A DNA stretch of 56,940 nucleotides from Candidatus Kuenenbacteria bacterium (GTDB taxonomy: Bacteria > Patescibacteriota > Patescibacteriia > UBA11705 > JABHMO01), in NCBI GenBank assembly GCA_013202715.1, contig JABMRF010000053.1:1-56940 (forward strand). Reading direction: 5' to 3'. This document shows, piece after piece, positions 48,034 through 55,757 of the stretch. The notes under the pieces were generated by a model. The model was not told the origin of the DNA and ran no database searches. It saw only the letters and a list, made by a program, of their open reading frames with translations. Position 1 is the stretch's first letter; every line of letters starts with the position of its first letter. The translations under genes were made by a program, and so were the position numbers.

Positions 48034-48501
48034 CTAGATAGTTTTGATTAATCCTGGGACTCTTCCACAAGGATATTTGGTTTGGAATGCTGAAATCCTT
48101 TTTGGTGTGTAATAGTCTGGACAATAGATGTCATCACGCATTGGTCTTGGCATTCCGGTTTTGTAGACCAAAACGGTTTGCTCAGTTAGTAGGCCAGAAG
48201 GTCCGACAACTTCAGAGTTCTGCCAAAACAGTTCATTTGTTGTTGGATTGAAGCACTGTCCATGTTTGTCGAAGTCTGTAAGAAACACTTCAGGCATTTC
48301 AGCCAGAATGCTTTTAAGGGTGTCGCCCGCTTCAACAGTGATTACTATATCGAAATAGTCATATGCCTGAATACAGCTGACCATTGTAGTGGGCTCAATC
48401 ACAGCCGGTTTCCAGATAATGTCATATTCAGCTGCCGATGCCGGCGGCTGAATTCCAATCAAGAGAGCAAAAACGACAAATGATAGAAATAGCTTTTTCA
48501 T
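48034..48501 (-). CDS. Secreted LysM-like protein C, 155 aa
   Basis: A secreted protein with signal peptide MKKLFLSFVVFALLIG...ASA (cleavage after about residue 23). The mature part contains a LysM-like pattern: FDIVITVEAGDTLKSILAEM, then an Asn-containing loop (QCFNPTTNELFW) and a closing strand (LLTEQTVLVYK). Classic LysM domains bind GlcNAc-containing glycans such as peptidoglycan. The match is weak and is strengthened mainly by similar patterns in the two upstream genes. Cysteines suggest disulfides. AAGGAGGAG precedes the start. It is the last gene of the operon. Confidence 0.68.
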   Translation of the reverse strand: MKKLFLSFVVFALLIGIQPPASAAEYDIIWKPAVIEPTTMVSCIQAYDYFDIVITVEAGDTLKSILAEMPEVFLTDFDKHGQCFNPTTNELFWQNSEVVGPSGLLTEQTVLVYKTGMPRPMRDDIYCPDYYTPKRISAFQTKYPCGRVPGLIKTI

Positions 48502-48519
48502 GTCTCCTCCTTGAGTCTG

Positions 48520-48867
48520 TTAACAGCTAAAGGGATAAGTGTAGAGAGTGATTTTTAGCCAATCAAATGACCATAGGATGTCGAAGCCATCTGTGTCTGG
48601 ATCAATTGCGCTGGGATTTTCATCCAAAAAATATCTCCAACTAACCGAACCTTGATTGTGATGTTGTTCAAGTTGCAAGGCAATATCCACCAAGGTGTCG
48701 CCATCGTCAGGAATCACTAGATAGTATATTTCTGTTTGACAAATGTCACTTGGCCCAATTCCGCCATAAGTAAGGAATGAGTTTAACGTATGAAATTCAG
48801 CTGCTTTTACTGGTGTGCAAAATGAAAAAATCATTACAGCTACAATACTACCAAGAATAGTTTTCAT
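48520..48867 (-). CDS. Secreted LysM-like protein B, 115 aa
   Basis: A secreted protein with signal peptide MKTILGSIVAVMIFSFCTPVKA (cleavage near residue 22). The mature part has YYLVIPDDGDTLVDIALQLEQ, then WRYFLDENPSAIDP and a closing strand LKITLYTYP, in the order expected of a LysM fold (strand, GDTL helix, Asn-Pro loop, strand). Two cysteines could pair. The start at 48867 follows CAGGAGG and overlaps the upstream stop as ATGA; the longer frame from 48888 is rejected. Confidence 0.7.
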   Translation of the reverse strand: MKTILGSIVAVMIFSFCTPVKAAEFHTLNSFLTYGGIGPSDICQTEIYYLVIPDDGDTLVDIALQLEQHHNQGSVSWRYFLDENPSAIDPDTDGFDILWSFDWLKITLYTYPFSC

Positions 48868-49313
48868 TTTTTCGCCTCCTGTTTGCATTCATTACCAGTA
48901 TCGATGGTTTGTCCCGCTGGAACACCGAAAATCGATTTGTGACAGCGATGAAGGGGCCAAGTGAGCTTGATTTTTAGTGAGGTGTTGTTTGGTAAAAGAG
49001 TAGATCCGTTATGATATTTCAACCTGTTTAGAGTTTGTCGATTTTGCTCCCAAATTGTGTTGACAACTTCTTGTCTGTGAACTGTTACAAGAACGTCATT
49101 GATCTTGTCTGCAAGACTGGCAATAGAATCACATTTGCCTGTTTCAATTCGAATAGTTGTTGTGGAAAAACATCTTTGGCTCTCAGCAGAAGCTATGATG
49201 CTGTATGCTGGCCCGACGGTGATCTCTCCAGCTCTGGCTGGTGAAGCGCAGGTAAAGGCCAAAACCATGATCATAAAGAAACAGCCAGCTATGTTATTTT
49301 TGTTTCCTTTCAT
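48864..49313 (-). CDS. Secreted LysM-like protein A, 149 aa
   Basis: A secreted protein with a long signal peptide (IAGCFFMIMVLAFTCASPARA, cleavage near residue 28). The mature part has IRIETGKCDSIASLADKIND, then VVNTIWEQNRQTLNRL and LLPNNTSLKIKLTWPL. The last segment is a close LysM-like ending (LPxxTxLKI). The GDTL helix cap is replaced by KCDS. It starts at 49313 in an ATGA overlap with the 30-aa peptide gene upstream, and overlaps the next gene by four bases. Frames extending to 49415 are rejected because they run through that peptide gene in another frame. Confidence 0.7.
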   Translation of the reverse strand: MKGNKNNIAGCFFMIMVLAFTCASPARAGEITVGPAYSIIASAESQRCFSTTTIRIETGKCDSIASLADKINDVLVTVHRQEVVNTIWEQNRQTLNRLKYHNGSTLLPNNTSLKIKLTWPLHRCHKSIFGVPAGQTIDTGNECKQEAKK

Positions 49314-49402
49314 TTGGTGCGTTCCTTTTTTTTTGGTTTGGCAGAGCCCGCTACTCCAAAAGCAAAAAACACAGCCAGTATTAGGGCAAGTTTCTTGATC
49401 AT
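49310..49402 (-). CDS. Tiny secreted peptide, 30 aa, first gene of LysM-like operon
   Basis: A 30-codon gene after TGGAGGT. It is almost entirely a signal peptide (MIKKLALILAVFFAFGVAGSA) followed by nine residues, KPKKKERTK. The stop TGA overlaps the next ATG. It may be a translational-coupling leader, a small cationic secreted peptide, or a membrane-retained peptide. The operon promoter lies 49-77 bases upstream. Confidence 0.6.
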   Translation of the reverse strand: MIKKLALILAVFFAFGVAGSAKPKKKERTK

Positions 49403-49450
49403 TACTGACCTCCATGGTCTGGGTTTGTCAAAGGGCTTTAGACTATATAT

Positions 49451-49479
49451 ATATTAAAATAAAAATTACTCTTTGTCAA
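49451..49479 (-). promoter_or_regulatory. Promoter of the LysM-like operon
   Basis: Minus strand: TTGACA (49474-49479, inside the end of the glycosyltransferase gene), 17-base spacer, TAATAT (49451-49456). Confidence 0.65.
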
Positions 49480-50641
49480 TCCTGCTTTGATTAATATTTT
49501 GCAAAAGTTTTTGTGCGGTCAATTCCCAATTAAACTTTTGTGCTTGTTCAATTCCTTTATTCTGATAATAATTTTTAATCTCCGGTTTTATCATTTGTCT
49601 CATTACTTGAAGTAAATCGTTTGAATTGTGGGCGTCAATCAAAATAGCTGCATCTTCGCAAACTTCTGAAAGTGAAGAATTGTTTGTTGTAATGACTGGG
49701 CAGCCAGAGGCCATAGCTTCGAGCGGTGGAAAACCAAACCCTTCGTAAAAAGACGGATAAATAAACATGGAAGCTAGATTGTAAAGAAGGCATTTGTCCT
49801 TGGCTTCTACAAACCCTGTCCAGATAATTTGCTTGTCTCGCTCGTCTTGCTTGTCTCGCTTGTCTTGCTTTCCCCATCCTTGTGGTCCGGTAATGACCAG
49901 TGAATATTCCGGCTTAACTTTGTTAAATTCCTTGAACGCGTCAACGAGTGTATCTAAGTTTTTGCGTGGCTCGATTGTACTTAGCGCCAAAATAAACTTT
50001 TGCGGTAGATTGTGTTTTTGTCTGAATATTTTTATTCGTTTTGTATTTGGAATTGATTCCGGACCAAATCCGTCTCCGAGTGGCTTGAAATCTTTTGAAA
50101 TACCTGAATAGACCGTAGAACAATTGACATTTGACAATTGATATCTGACATCTAAGTCCAGTTTTGTGTTTTTTGAAACGGAAATAACTTTTTCTGCATT
50201 TTGAAAGCATTTTTTAGGATTAATGAATTTGTGCCACAGTTTTCTCTTTAGTGAAAGGAATTCCGGGAACAACTCAAAGCTCAAGTCATGTGCTGTAATA
50301 AGATATGGGCATTCAGTTTGAAAAAAGGAGATATTTGGGAAGAAAAATTTGTCAATTTTTGTTTTGAATCGTTTGTTGATCAGTAAATCAAGTTTTGGGT
50401 ATTTAAAAAACTTCAAACTTAAGTTTAAAATTTTGTTGGGGTATTTAAATTGGCAATAATGAACATTTGGCTGATTAAACTTGGGAATTCTTTGCGCGAC
50501 ATCTTTGCGGCTATTAAAAAAAAGATAGTAATTGTTTGTACTATCGATCTCGAAGAGGTGAGTGAGCAAATTAAATGTGTATTCGCCAACGCCGGTGAGA
50601 TTTTTTTCCATTAGACAGCGAATGTCAACAGCAATGTTCAT
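49466..50641 (-). CDS. Glycosyltransferase family 4 protein
   Basis: A 391-aa GT-B glycosyltransferase beginning MNIAVDIRCLMEKNLTGVGE. The donor half has LALSTIEPRKNLDTLVDAF and the YPSFYEGFGFPPLEAMASGC signature with the EX7E catalytic pair. A short low-complexity stretch (GKQDKRDKQDERDKQ, about residue 257) is encoded by an in-frame CTTGTCTCG-type repeat, probably slippage. It belongs to a surface-polysaccharide cluster with 50774 and 52147. The leader is the family-B word array at 50642, with no Shine-Dalgarno. Confidence 0.9.
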   Translation of the reverse strand: MNIAVDIRCLMEKNLTGVGEYTFNLLTHLFEIDSTNNYYLFFNSRKDVAQRIPKFNQPNVHYCQFKYPNKILNLSLKFFKYPKLDLLINKRFKTKIDKFFFPNISFFQTECPYLITAHDLSFELFPEFLSLKRKLWHKFINPKKCFQNAEKVISVSKNTKLDLDVRYQLSNVNCSTVYSGISKDFKPLGDGFGPESIPNTKRIKIFRQKHNLPQKFILALSTIEPRKNLDTLVDAFKEFNKVKPEYSLVITGPQGWGKQDKRDKQDERDKQIIWTGFVEAKDKCLLYNLASMFIYPSFYEGFGFPPLEAMASGCPVITTNNSSLSEVCEDAAILIDAHNSNDLLQVMRQMIKPEIKNYYQNKGIEQAQKFNWELTAQKLLQNINQSRIDKE

Positions 50642-50790
50642 AATATTTTAAATGCAAAATGCAAAAATCAAAACCACATACTTAAATAGAAAATTGAAAA
50701 ACTTTTGGGTTCAGTTTTGTAATTGTAATCTGATTATTATTTTTTTTGAATTTTTATTGTGGTTTTACATTTTTCATTTTGCATTCTGCA
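50642..50790. repeat. Repeated-word array, TGTGGTTTTACATTTT family
   Basis: AAATGCAAAATGCAAAA and CAAAACCACATACTTAAA are followed, after a T-rich centre, by ATTGTGG then TTTTACATTTTTCATTTTGC. Its inverted design matches 9251-9377. It overlaps the end of the 50774 gene. Confidence 0.65.
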
Positions 50791-51868
50791 TTCCTTGAAC
50801 AATAAACTCCTTGATTTTCCTTTTGAAAACTTCCACATCAAACTGAAGAGCGTGTTCTCGTATTTCTTCTGGATTGTAATCACTGGATTTGAACCGCAAA
50901 ATTTTGTCAGCTAGATCGGCCCAGGTTTGTTCTTCGAAAAGGGTACCAGTCTTTCCTTCAATAACCGTTTCCATTGCGCCACCAGCTCGGAGAGCAATAA
51001 CAGGCCGGCCGGAAGCCATCGCTTCAACTGCTGTTATTCCAAAGTCTTCAAGTTGGGGATTTAAATAAGCCAAACAGTTGCTATAAAGATCAATTTTTTT
51101 CTGTTCAGAAACTTTGCCCAGGAATTCAATGTTGTCTTTGGCCATTTCCTTGAGTTTTTTGAATTGCGGACCGTCGCCAAAGATTTTCAAGGGCATATTT
51201 AACCGGTTAAAAGCATTTACCAGCAAGTCAAACTTTTTGTAGCCAACCATTCGGCCACCGGCCAAAAAGTAATTGCCGGGGTTATGGGAAATCTTGAATT
51301 TATGCGTATCAACTGGCGGATAAATAACGGTGCTATTTCGATTGTAGTATTTTTTGATGCGTTTCTGAACTTCAAATGAATTAGCAATAAAATGATCGAC
51401 CCGATCTGCGGCGATTTTGTCCCACTGTCTCAATCTGGTTAGAGCGATTGGGAGGAGGCGCTTGATTATGAAATTCTGATTTAGATCTTGCAGATAATTA
51501 TGGGTATTGGTCCACAAAAAGCGAGGTGGAGTGTGGCAATAGCAGATGTGGGTCGAATTCGGACCGGGAATTATTCCTTTGGAAAAAATTGAAGAGCTGG
51601 AAAGAATTAATTTGTAATCATTAACTCGGTGATGTTCTGTTGCGGCCGGCATTAGATTCAGATACCATTGATATTTGGAAACGCCCAGTGGAAGGTTTTG
51701 GATGAAGGAAGTTTGGATGTTTTTGTCATTATAATATGGATCGACATTTTTCTTGTCATGAACCAACGTAAAAAGAGGACTTTCCGGAAAAATCTCCATA
51801 AAAGCCTTGGCTACCTGTTCTGCCCCGCCGTCTTGGGCGAGGTGATCGTGGACTAATGCGACGTTCAT
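50774..51868 (-). CDS. Glycosyltransferase family 4 protein
   Basis: A 364-aa GT-B glycosyltransferase. The N-terminus MNVALVHDHLAQDGGAEQVA carries the acceptor-side Gly-Gly-Ala-Glu motif seen in many mannosyl- and rhamnosyltransferases. The donor half has YFLAGGRMVGYKKFDLLVNA and the EDFGITAVEAMASGRPVIAL signature. The acceptor and donor sugars cannot be told. Same cluster as 49466 and 52147. A GAGCAAAGG-family array fills its leader. Confidence 0.9.
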   Translation of the reverse strand: MNVALVHDHLAQDGGAEQVAKAFMEIFPESPLFTLVHDKKNVDPYYNDKNIQTSFIQNLPLGVSKYQWYLNLMPAATEHHRVNDYKLILSSSSIFSKGIIPGPNSTHICYCHTPPRFLWTNTHNYLQDLNQNFIIKRLLPIALTRLRQWDKIAADRVDHFIANSFEVQKRIKKYYNRNSTVIYPPVDTHKFKISHNPGNYFLAGGRMVGYKKFDLLVNAFNRLNMPLKIFGDGPQFKKLKEMAKDNIEFLGKVSEQKKIDLYSNCLAYLNPQLEDFGITAVEAMASGRPVIALRAGGAMETVIEGKTGTLFEEQTWADLADKILRFKSSDYNPEEIREHALQFDVEVFKRKIKEFIVQGMQNAK

Positions 51869-51905
51869 ATTTTATTGGTTTGAACCTGTTATTTTGGTGA
51901 AACAC

Positions 51906-52052
51906 GGTTTTAAGAGCAAGGATCAAAGATCAAGGAGCAAAGTAAGCTTAAAGGTCAAAGCATAAGGATTAAAGAAAAAGTTATTCTCTTTATGCTTTTA
52001 TCTTTACTCTTTTGTCTTTCTTTGCCCTTTGACCTTTGCTCTTTGCCCCTTA
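51906..52052. repeat. Repeated-word array, GAGCAAAGG family
   Basis: GAGCAAGGATCAAAGATCAA and GGAGCAAAG words on the left are mirrored by CTTTGCCCTTTGACC and TTTGCTCTTTGCCCC on the right, making a ~145-base imperfect inverted repeat. Confidence 0.65.
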
Positions 52053-52146
52053 TCATCACTATCTTACCAGACTTTCACGAAAATTCAAAAAAGTTATCCC
52101 AAACAAAAAAACTGCTCCCTATATGGAGCAGCTCTATCATCTTTAT

Positions 52147-53580
52147 CTAAACTCTCGATTTTCTAATGAGGACCACAAAAGGCGTTTTGAGCATGATCCA
52201 GAAATCAAGTTTTAGCGACCAATTTTCTATATAATAGGTATCAAGTTTAACTTCTTCATTGAAATCAAGGTCACTCCTACCTGAAATTTGTGCCAATCCG
52301 CTGATCCCCGGTTTGATGTCCAGAACGCGCTTATGGTGTTTTTCGTATTTAGCAACTTCACGTGGCTGATGAGGTCTTGGTCCCACTAAACTCATGTTGC
52401 CGATCCAGACGTTGAAGAGTTGTGGAAGTTCATCAAGAGAAGTTTTTTCCATGAACCGACCGATTTTTGTCCTTCGTGGATCATTAAGAATTTTGTAAAC
52501 AGGACCTTTTCTCTCTGATTGTTTGTCCGTCAATTTTTTCTCATATGCCAACACCGCTTCCTGGTCAGTATATTTTGTGAACTGTTTGCCGGTGCAGTAT
52601 CTTGTGTACATTGATCGAAATTTGTAAACGTTAAATGTGCCTTTGCGATTAACTCTCTCGTTTTTGTAAATAGCCGGGCCCGAGTCTTCTATTTTAATTA
52701 AAACAGTAGCGATAATCAAAAGCGGGCTGAATATTATAATTAAAAAAGTGCTGAAAATGAAATCAATCAGTCTTTTTATAATTTTCCCCCAGCCATCAAG
52801 TTTTGTTTTTCTGACTTCTATCAGAGGCACGCCAGCAATCATGTGAACTTCAACGTTTGTGGTTCGAGCTTCAAACTGGCCGGCGGCGTATTTGAAAATA
52901 ATGTTATGTTCTGCGCAAAAGTCTGCCAGAGACACCGAATGTATTCGGGATAACCCGGAATCGGTTTGAACAATCTCATCAATCCCTTTTCTTTTCTTTA
53001 GTTTAAGTAGTTCCTGCTTGTCAGCTTCGTCAAATTCTTCAATTCTGGCAATTATTTTATAACCAAGTTGCGGTTGGTTTTTGAAAGCGTAAATAATTTC
53101 TTCTGTGTTTTTGTTTTTTCCAACAACAACAATGTTGTGACAGCCCCAACCTTTTCGTAGAGTGTGATTTTGAATTTTCCTAACAATACTGCGGATTATC
53201 ATTATCAAAATAATGCTAAGTACCCAGGCCGTTAAAACAATAAAACGCGAAGAAAAATATTCGCGTACAAAAAACATGTAGATAATGACGGCAGTCATGC
53301 CGGTGGAGCAGGCCAGAATAATTTTTGCCAGCTCATCAGTAATTTTTCTACGGGTAAATGAATAAAGTCCGGCGGCAGCAAAAAAGAAAAGCCAGAAAAA
53401 TGAGACAGTTAAAACAAAAATAAAATACCGTTCAAAAGGTAAATCAAAAATAACTGGCCGGATTTCCTGAACTGAACTTTCATAACGAACAAAATAAGCC
53501 AACAGGCCGGCAATAACCAGAGTTAAAAAATCAATTGGAATTTTTAGAAAGGTAAAAAATAGTTCGGCGTTCTTCTTCAT
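52147..53580 (-). CDS. Polyprenyl-phosphate sugar-1-phosphate transferase
   Basis: A 477-aa enzyme of the WbaP/WcaJ type that starts a surface glycan by transferring a sugar phosphate to undecaprenyl phosphate. Four or five N-terminal membrane helices (about 10-140) precede a Rossmann-like CoA_binding_3 region (about 145-250). The membrane-associated catalytic domain follows (KRLIDFIFSTFLIIIFSPLL, then KFRSMY, TSLDELPQLFNVWIGNMSLV, GPRP and PGISGLAQISGR). It should act first in the pathway, before the transferases at 50774 and 49466. A fragment of the GATCTACTGAT family precedes the start. Confidence 0.92.
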   Translation of the reverse strand: MKKNAELFFTFLKIPIDFLTLVIAGLLAYFVRYESSVQEIRPVIFDLPFERYFIFVLTVSFFWLFFFAAAGLYSFTRRKITDELAKIILACSTGMTAVIIYMFFVREYFSSRFIVLTAWVLSIILIMIIRSIVRKIQNHTLRKGWGCHNIVVVGKNKNTEEIIYAFKNQPQLGYKIIARIEEFDEADKQELLKLKKRKGIDEIVQTDSGLSRIHSVSLADFCAEHNIIFKYAAGQFEARTTNVEVHMIAGVPLIEVRKTKLDGWGKIIKRLIDFIFSTFLIIIFSPLLIIATVLIKIEDSGPAIYKNERVNRKGTFNVYKFRSMYTRYCTGKQFTKYTDQEAVLAYEKKLTDKQSERKGPVYKILNDPRRTKIGRFMEKTSLDELPQLFNVWIGNMSLVGPRPHQPREVAKYEKHHKRVLDIKPGISGLAQISGRSDLDFNEEVKLDTYYIENWSLKLDFWIMLKTPFVVLIRKSRV

Positions 53581-53585
53581 AAATG

Positions 53586-53620
53586 AGTACTGATTATACT
53601 GATATACTGATTTGTTTTAT
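53586..53620. repeat. Short repeated-word fragment (TACTGAT)
   Basis: GTACTGATTATACTGATATA and ATACTGATTTG words upstream of the sugar transferase resemble the left half of the GATCTACTGAT arrays. Confidence 0.45.
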
Positions 53621-53652
53621 TTACCTTTTCATTGTAGCAATAAGAAAAAGCC

Positions 53653-53681
53653 TTGACAAGGATGGATTTGTTTGCTATAAT
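53653..53681 (+). promoter_or_regulatory. Promoter of RNase P RNA
   Basis: -35 TTGACA (53653-53658), 17-base spacer ending TTTGC, -10 TATAAT (53676-53681). Confidence 0.9.
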
Positions 53682-53687
53682 TAATTC

Positions 53688-54003
53688 GTCCTAAACAAGC
53701 AGAACTGTCGCTGGTCTTAATTTATTGAGACTGGAGGAAAGTCCGGACACTCAGTTGTTTGATTAACATGGGTAGAGGGTAATTCCCTTCAACCGTGAGG
53801 TAGAGTTGCGAGCAGAGACGCCGTGGAAAGCAATTTCCCGGAACCCTTCGGGGTTAGTCCTGGTGGAAACATTAGGGGTGAAACGGCTAAATACTTACCT
53901 GAGTGCAAGCCCAAGTTTGGTAGGGTGCTTGAGCCTTGAAGTAATTCAGGGCCCAGATAGATGACAGTTAAAACAGAATCCGGCTTACTCGTTTGTTTAG
54001 GAC
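53688..54003 (+). ncRNA. rnpB: RNase P RNA, class A-like
   Basis: The catalytic RNA that matures tRNA 5' ends. The terminal P1 helix is exact: GTCCTAAACAA at the 5' end and TTGTTTAGGAC at the 3' end. The conserved core GGAGGAAAGTCCGGACACTC (CR-I) lies near 53733, and the 3' core with AGATAGATGACAG and AGAATCCGGCTTAC is present. Length (about 316 nt) is slightly short for class A. It starts seven bases after a consensus -10. Processing of the tRNA cluster at 46920-47746 would need this RNA. Confidence 0.96.
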
Positions 54004-54067
54004 CTTATAAAAGATAGATCCATTTGGAGCTATTTTTTATTTATTCTAATTTTTGTGAATGCTTTAG

Positions 54068-54096
54068 TTGACAGTGGTGCTACCCTTTGCTATTAT
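54068..54096 (+). promoter_or_regulatory. Promoter of the 54149 gene
   Basis: -35 TTGACA (54068-54073), 17-base spacer ending TTTGC, -10 TATTAT (54091-54096). Confidence 0.8.
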
Positions 54097-54148
54097 CTGA
54101 ATTATGTTTTTAATTGTTCTTTTTAGTAAAATAAACGGAGGGAAATAA

Positions 54149-54538
54149 ATGGTAGGTTGGCATCTGAACAGAAAAACATTGGAGGTGCGACCGGTCGCTA
54201 AAATTGTTAGTAGAGACGAAAGGATGATAGTGTTGTTTTATGAAGAAACAAAGTCACATCACTTTGTCTTCACTCAACCAGAATCCATCAAACGAGCAGA
54301 TTTTTTTGGCGCAATTATTTTTGTCTTGGAAGAAGTAGAATCGCCTGTCCATTGGTATGTTGATAGAAAAAATCTTTCTGTGAGACCTGTATACCAAAAA
54401 GGGTTGGTGCGTCAGCGCGGAACTACAAAGTATTCTTTTTCTGAAGGTGTTCCTTCCGTATTGCAAGATGATTTTTTGTTTGATTCTTTTGTTTTAGCGT
54501 ATTACAAGCTGCAAAATATAGTGATGAACTTGGAATAA
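54149..54538 (+). CDS. Hypothetical protein with two tandem repeats, 129 aa
   Basis: I do not recognise this protein, but it is an internal duplication. Residues about 3-62 begin GWHLNRKTLEVRPVAK, and residues about 68-126 begin HWYVDRKNLSVRPVYQ, so each half has the pattern W-x-x-x-R-K-x-L-x-V-R-P-V followed by beta strands. There is no membrane segment or signal. CGGAGGG precedes the start. It is monocistronic, with promoter 54068 and terminator 54551. Confidence 0.7.
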   Translation: MVGWHLNRKTLEVRPVAKIVSRDERMIVLFYEETKSHHFVFTQPESIKRADFFGAIIFVLEEVESPVHWYVDRKNLSVRPVYQKGLVRQRGTTKYSFSEGVPSVLQDDFLFDSFVLAYYKLQNIVMNLE

Positions 54539-54550
54539 TAGAAAATCATT

Positions 54551-54580
54551 GGCAGTCCGCGCGTGGGCTGCTTTTTTTTT
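54551..54580 (+). terminator. Terminator after the 54149 gene
   Basis: GCAGTCC pairs with GGGCTGC, followed by nine T. Confidence 0.85.
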
Positions 54581-54584
54581 ATTC

Positions 54585-54613
54585 TTGACAATCGTCACCT
54601 ATTTTGATAACAT
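54585..54613 (+). promoter_or_regulatory. Promoter of the 54697 gene
   Basis: -35 TTGACA (54585-54590), 17-base spacer ending TATTTTGA, -10 TAACAT (54608-54613). It resembles the promoter at 15291. Confidence 0.75.
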
Positions 54614-54650
54614 TAGTCAGTGATAGTTCTTATATAATTTGACAGAGTAA

Positions 54651-54688
54651 GCCCTTCTTCTCTCTATTGAGCTACGAAGGGCGCAGGA
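54651..54688 (+). promoter_or_regulatory. Conserved leader hairpin next to the ribosome-binding site
   Basis: GCCCTTC (54651-54657) pairs with GAAGGGC (54676-54682), with CTC/GAG inside; CAGGAGG follows immediately. Same design as 15361-15408. Confidence 0.7.
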
Positions 54689-54696
54689 GGAATGAA

Positions 54697-55116
54697 ATGG
54701 CATTAATCAAGTGCGGGAAATTTGATTTTCGGAGCAAGCCTGAGTTTTCCTGGGCAAGTAACTGGCGGGAATTGCGTGCCGGTAATCTTCGCGGAGTTAT
54801 GAAGGCGCGTTGGGATGAAGAAGAATGGGTTACTTGTGGTGCATTACTTGAATCATACATAAAAGATCCGCCGGAAGAAAAAATATATCTTGGATTTCAG
54901 ACTTTTCACGGGATGAGAGTTATTGGTTTCTTGGTTGATTGGGCAAAATGCAAGATAATAAAACCAGGCGAGATTCTTGTCCTTTATACAAAAAGTGGAG
55001 CAGGTACCGCTTTGGTCTGGGCTCCGCACAGCGTATATTCAAGAGGTATTAAAATTCCAATCGCGGAAGCGAAAGGGATAAATGAACTGATCATTGCCGC
55101 TGCATCTGTCGGATAA
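54697..55116 (+). CDS. Hypothetical protein, 139 aa
   Basis: I do not recognise this protein. It is a soluble mixed alpha/beta protein with three cysteines, beginning MALIKCGKFDFRSKPEFSWA. The middle has YLGFQTFHGMRVIGFLVDWA, and the end is Ala/Ile-rich (GINELIIAAASVG). The start at 54697 follows CAGGAGG; an out-of-frame ATG at 54692 is also close. The promoter and leader hairpin match those of the radical SAM gene at 15414, so they may be co-regulated and work together. Terminator at 55127. Confidence 0.7.
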   Translation: MALIKCGKFDFRSKPEFSWASNWRELRAGNLRGVMKARWDEEEWVTCGALLESYIKDPPEEKIYLGFQTFHGMRVIGFLVDWAKCKIIKPGEILVLYTKSGAGTALVWAPHSVYSRGIKIPIAEAKGINELIIAAASVG

Positions 55117-55126
55117 AACAGAGCTC

Positions 55127-55166
55127 CCCCCCGTCCCTCGATAATATTCGAGACGGGGGTTTTTTA
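55127..55166 (+). terminator. Terminator after the 54697 gene
   Basis: CCCCCGTC...CTCGA pairs with TCGAGACGGGGG around TAATAT, then TTTTTT. It shares CTCGATAATATTCGAGACGG with 44491-44510. Confidence 0.85.
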
Positions 55167-55206
55167 TTGGGTGTGGGGATTTGGGTTGCGATCCGTCTTT
55201 TGGGCC

Positions 55207-55245
55207 GCAGCTTCGCCTGGCCGTTAAACGGTCCAGGGCAAGCCC
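55207..55245. repeat. Palindromic repeat
   Basis: CCTGGCCGTTAAACGGTCCAGG core with GCTTCGCC/GGGCAAGC flanks; no T tract. It lies in a gene-free gap. Confidence 0.5.
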
Positions 55246-55294
55246 CACTCGACAATAATGTTAGTTTGCCATGGTAAAGGTTGAGGACTATGTT

Positions 55295-55325
55295 CGAAAA
55301 AAAAAGCCCCCGCATGGCGGGGGTG
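55295..55325 (-). terminator. Terminator of the 55338 gene
   Basis: CCCCCGC pairs with GCGGGGG; on the minus strand a run of T follows. Confidence 0.85.
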
Positions 55326-55337
55326 TGAATGTTTGGT

Positions 55338-55748
55338 TTAATCTTCTAAAGTGGGTTCTGCTTGATATTGAGTACGATTACTATCAGCAAACATGACTGC
55401 GGCCATAACGAACAGAGGTACAAAGTAGGCCCAGTGGTGGGCTACAGCGAGAAGTTCGAAAAGGAAAAAGAGAAAGAGTACGTACATGCTAATAGCCACT
55501 ATGTATATTCGCATTCTTTTTAACATCGAATCCAGAGTTTCAGTTTGAATGAAATAAAAATCAATGAACATTCCGAGAGCGGTGAGTCCGAGTGGAGCCA
55601 TGAGTAGATAAAAGGTGACAGTCTTATTAACAATGACTGGCCGTGAGTTGTAAATTATCAAACAAACATCCAACATAAAAAAAGAAGAGCAAATTAAAAG
55701 AATTGTCCAAAAGGTGAGACGTTTCAGTTCTTTTTTGTTTTCGGTCAT
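55338..55748 (-). CDS. Hypothetical four-helix membrane protein, 136 aa
   Basis: A small integral membrane protein with about four hydrophobic segments: near 12-32, 44-64, 78-100 and 104-121. The N-terminus is charged (MTENKKELKRLTFW) and the C-terminus is short and acidic (YQAEPTLED). The family is not recognised. AGGGGGA precedes the start. It lies 9 bases downstream of trpS and may be read from the same transcript; a strong terminator follows. Confidence 0.7.
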   Translation of the reverse strand: MTENKKELKRLTFWTILLICSSFFMLDVCLIIYNSRPVIVNKTVTFYLLMAPLGLTALGMFIDFYFIQTETLDSMLKRMRIYIVAISMYVLFLFFLFELLAVAHHWAYFVPLFVMAAVMFADSNRTQYQAEPTLED

Positions 55749-55757
55749 GTGTTCCCC

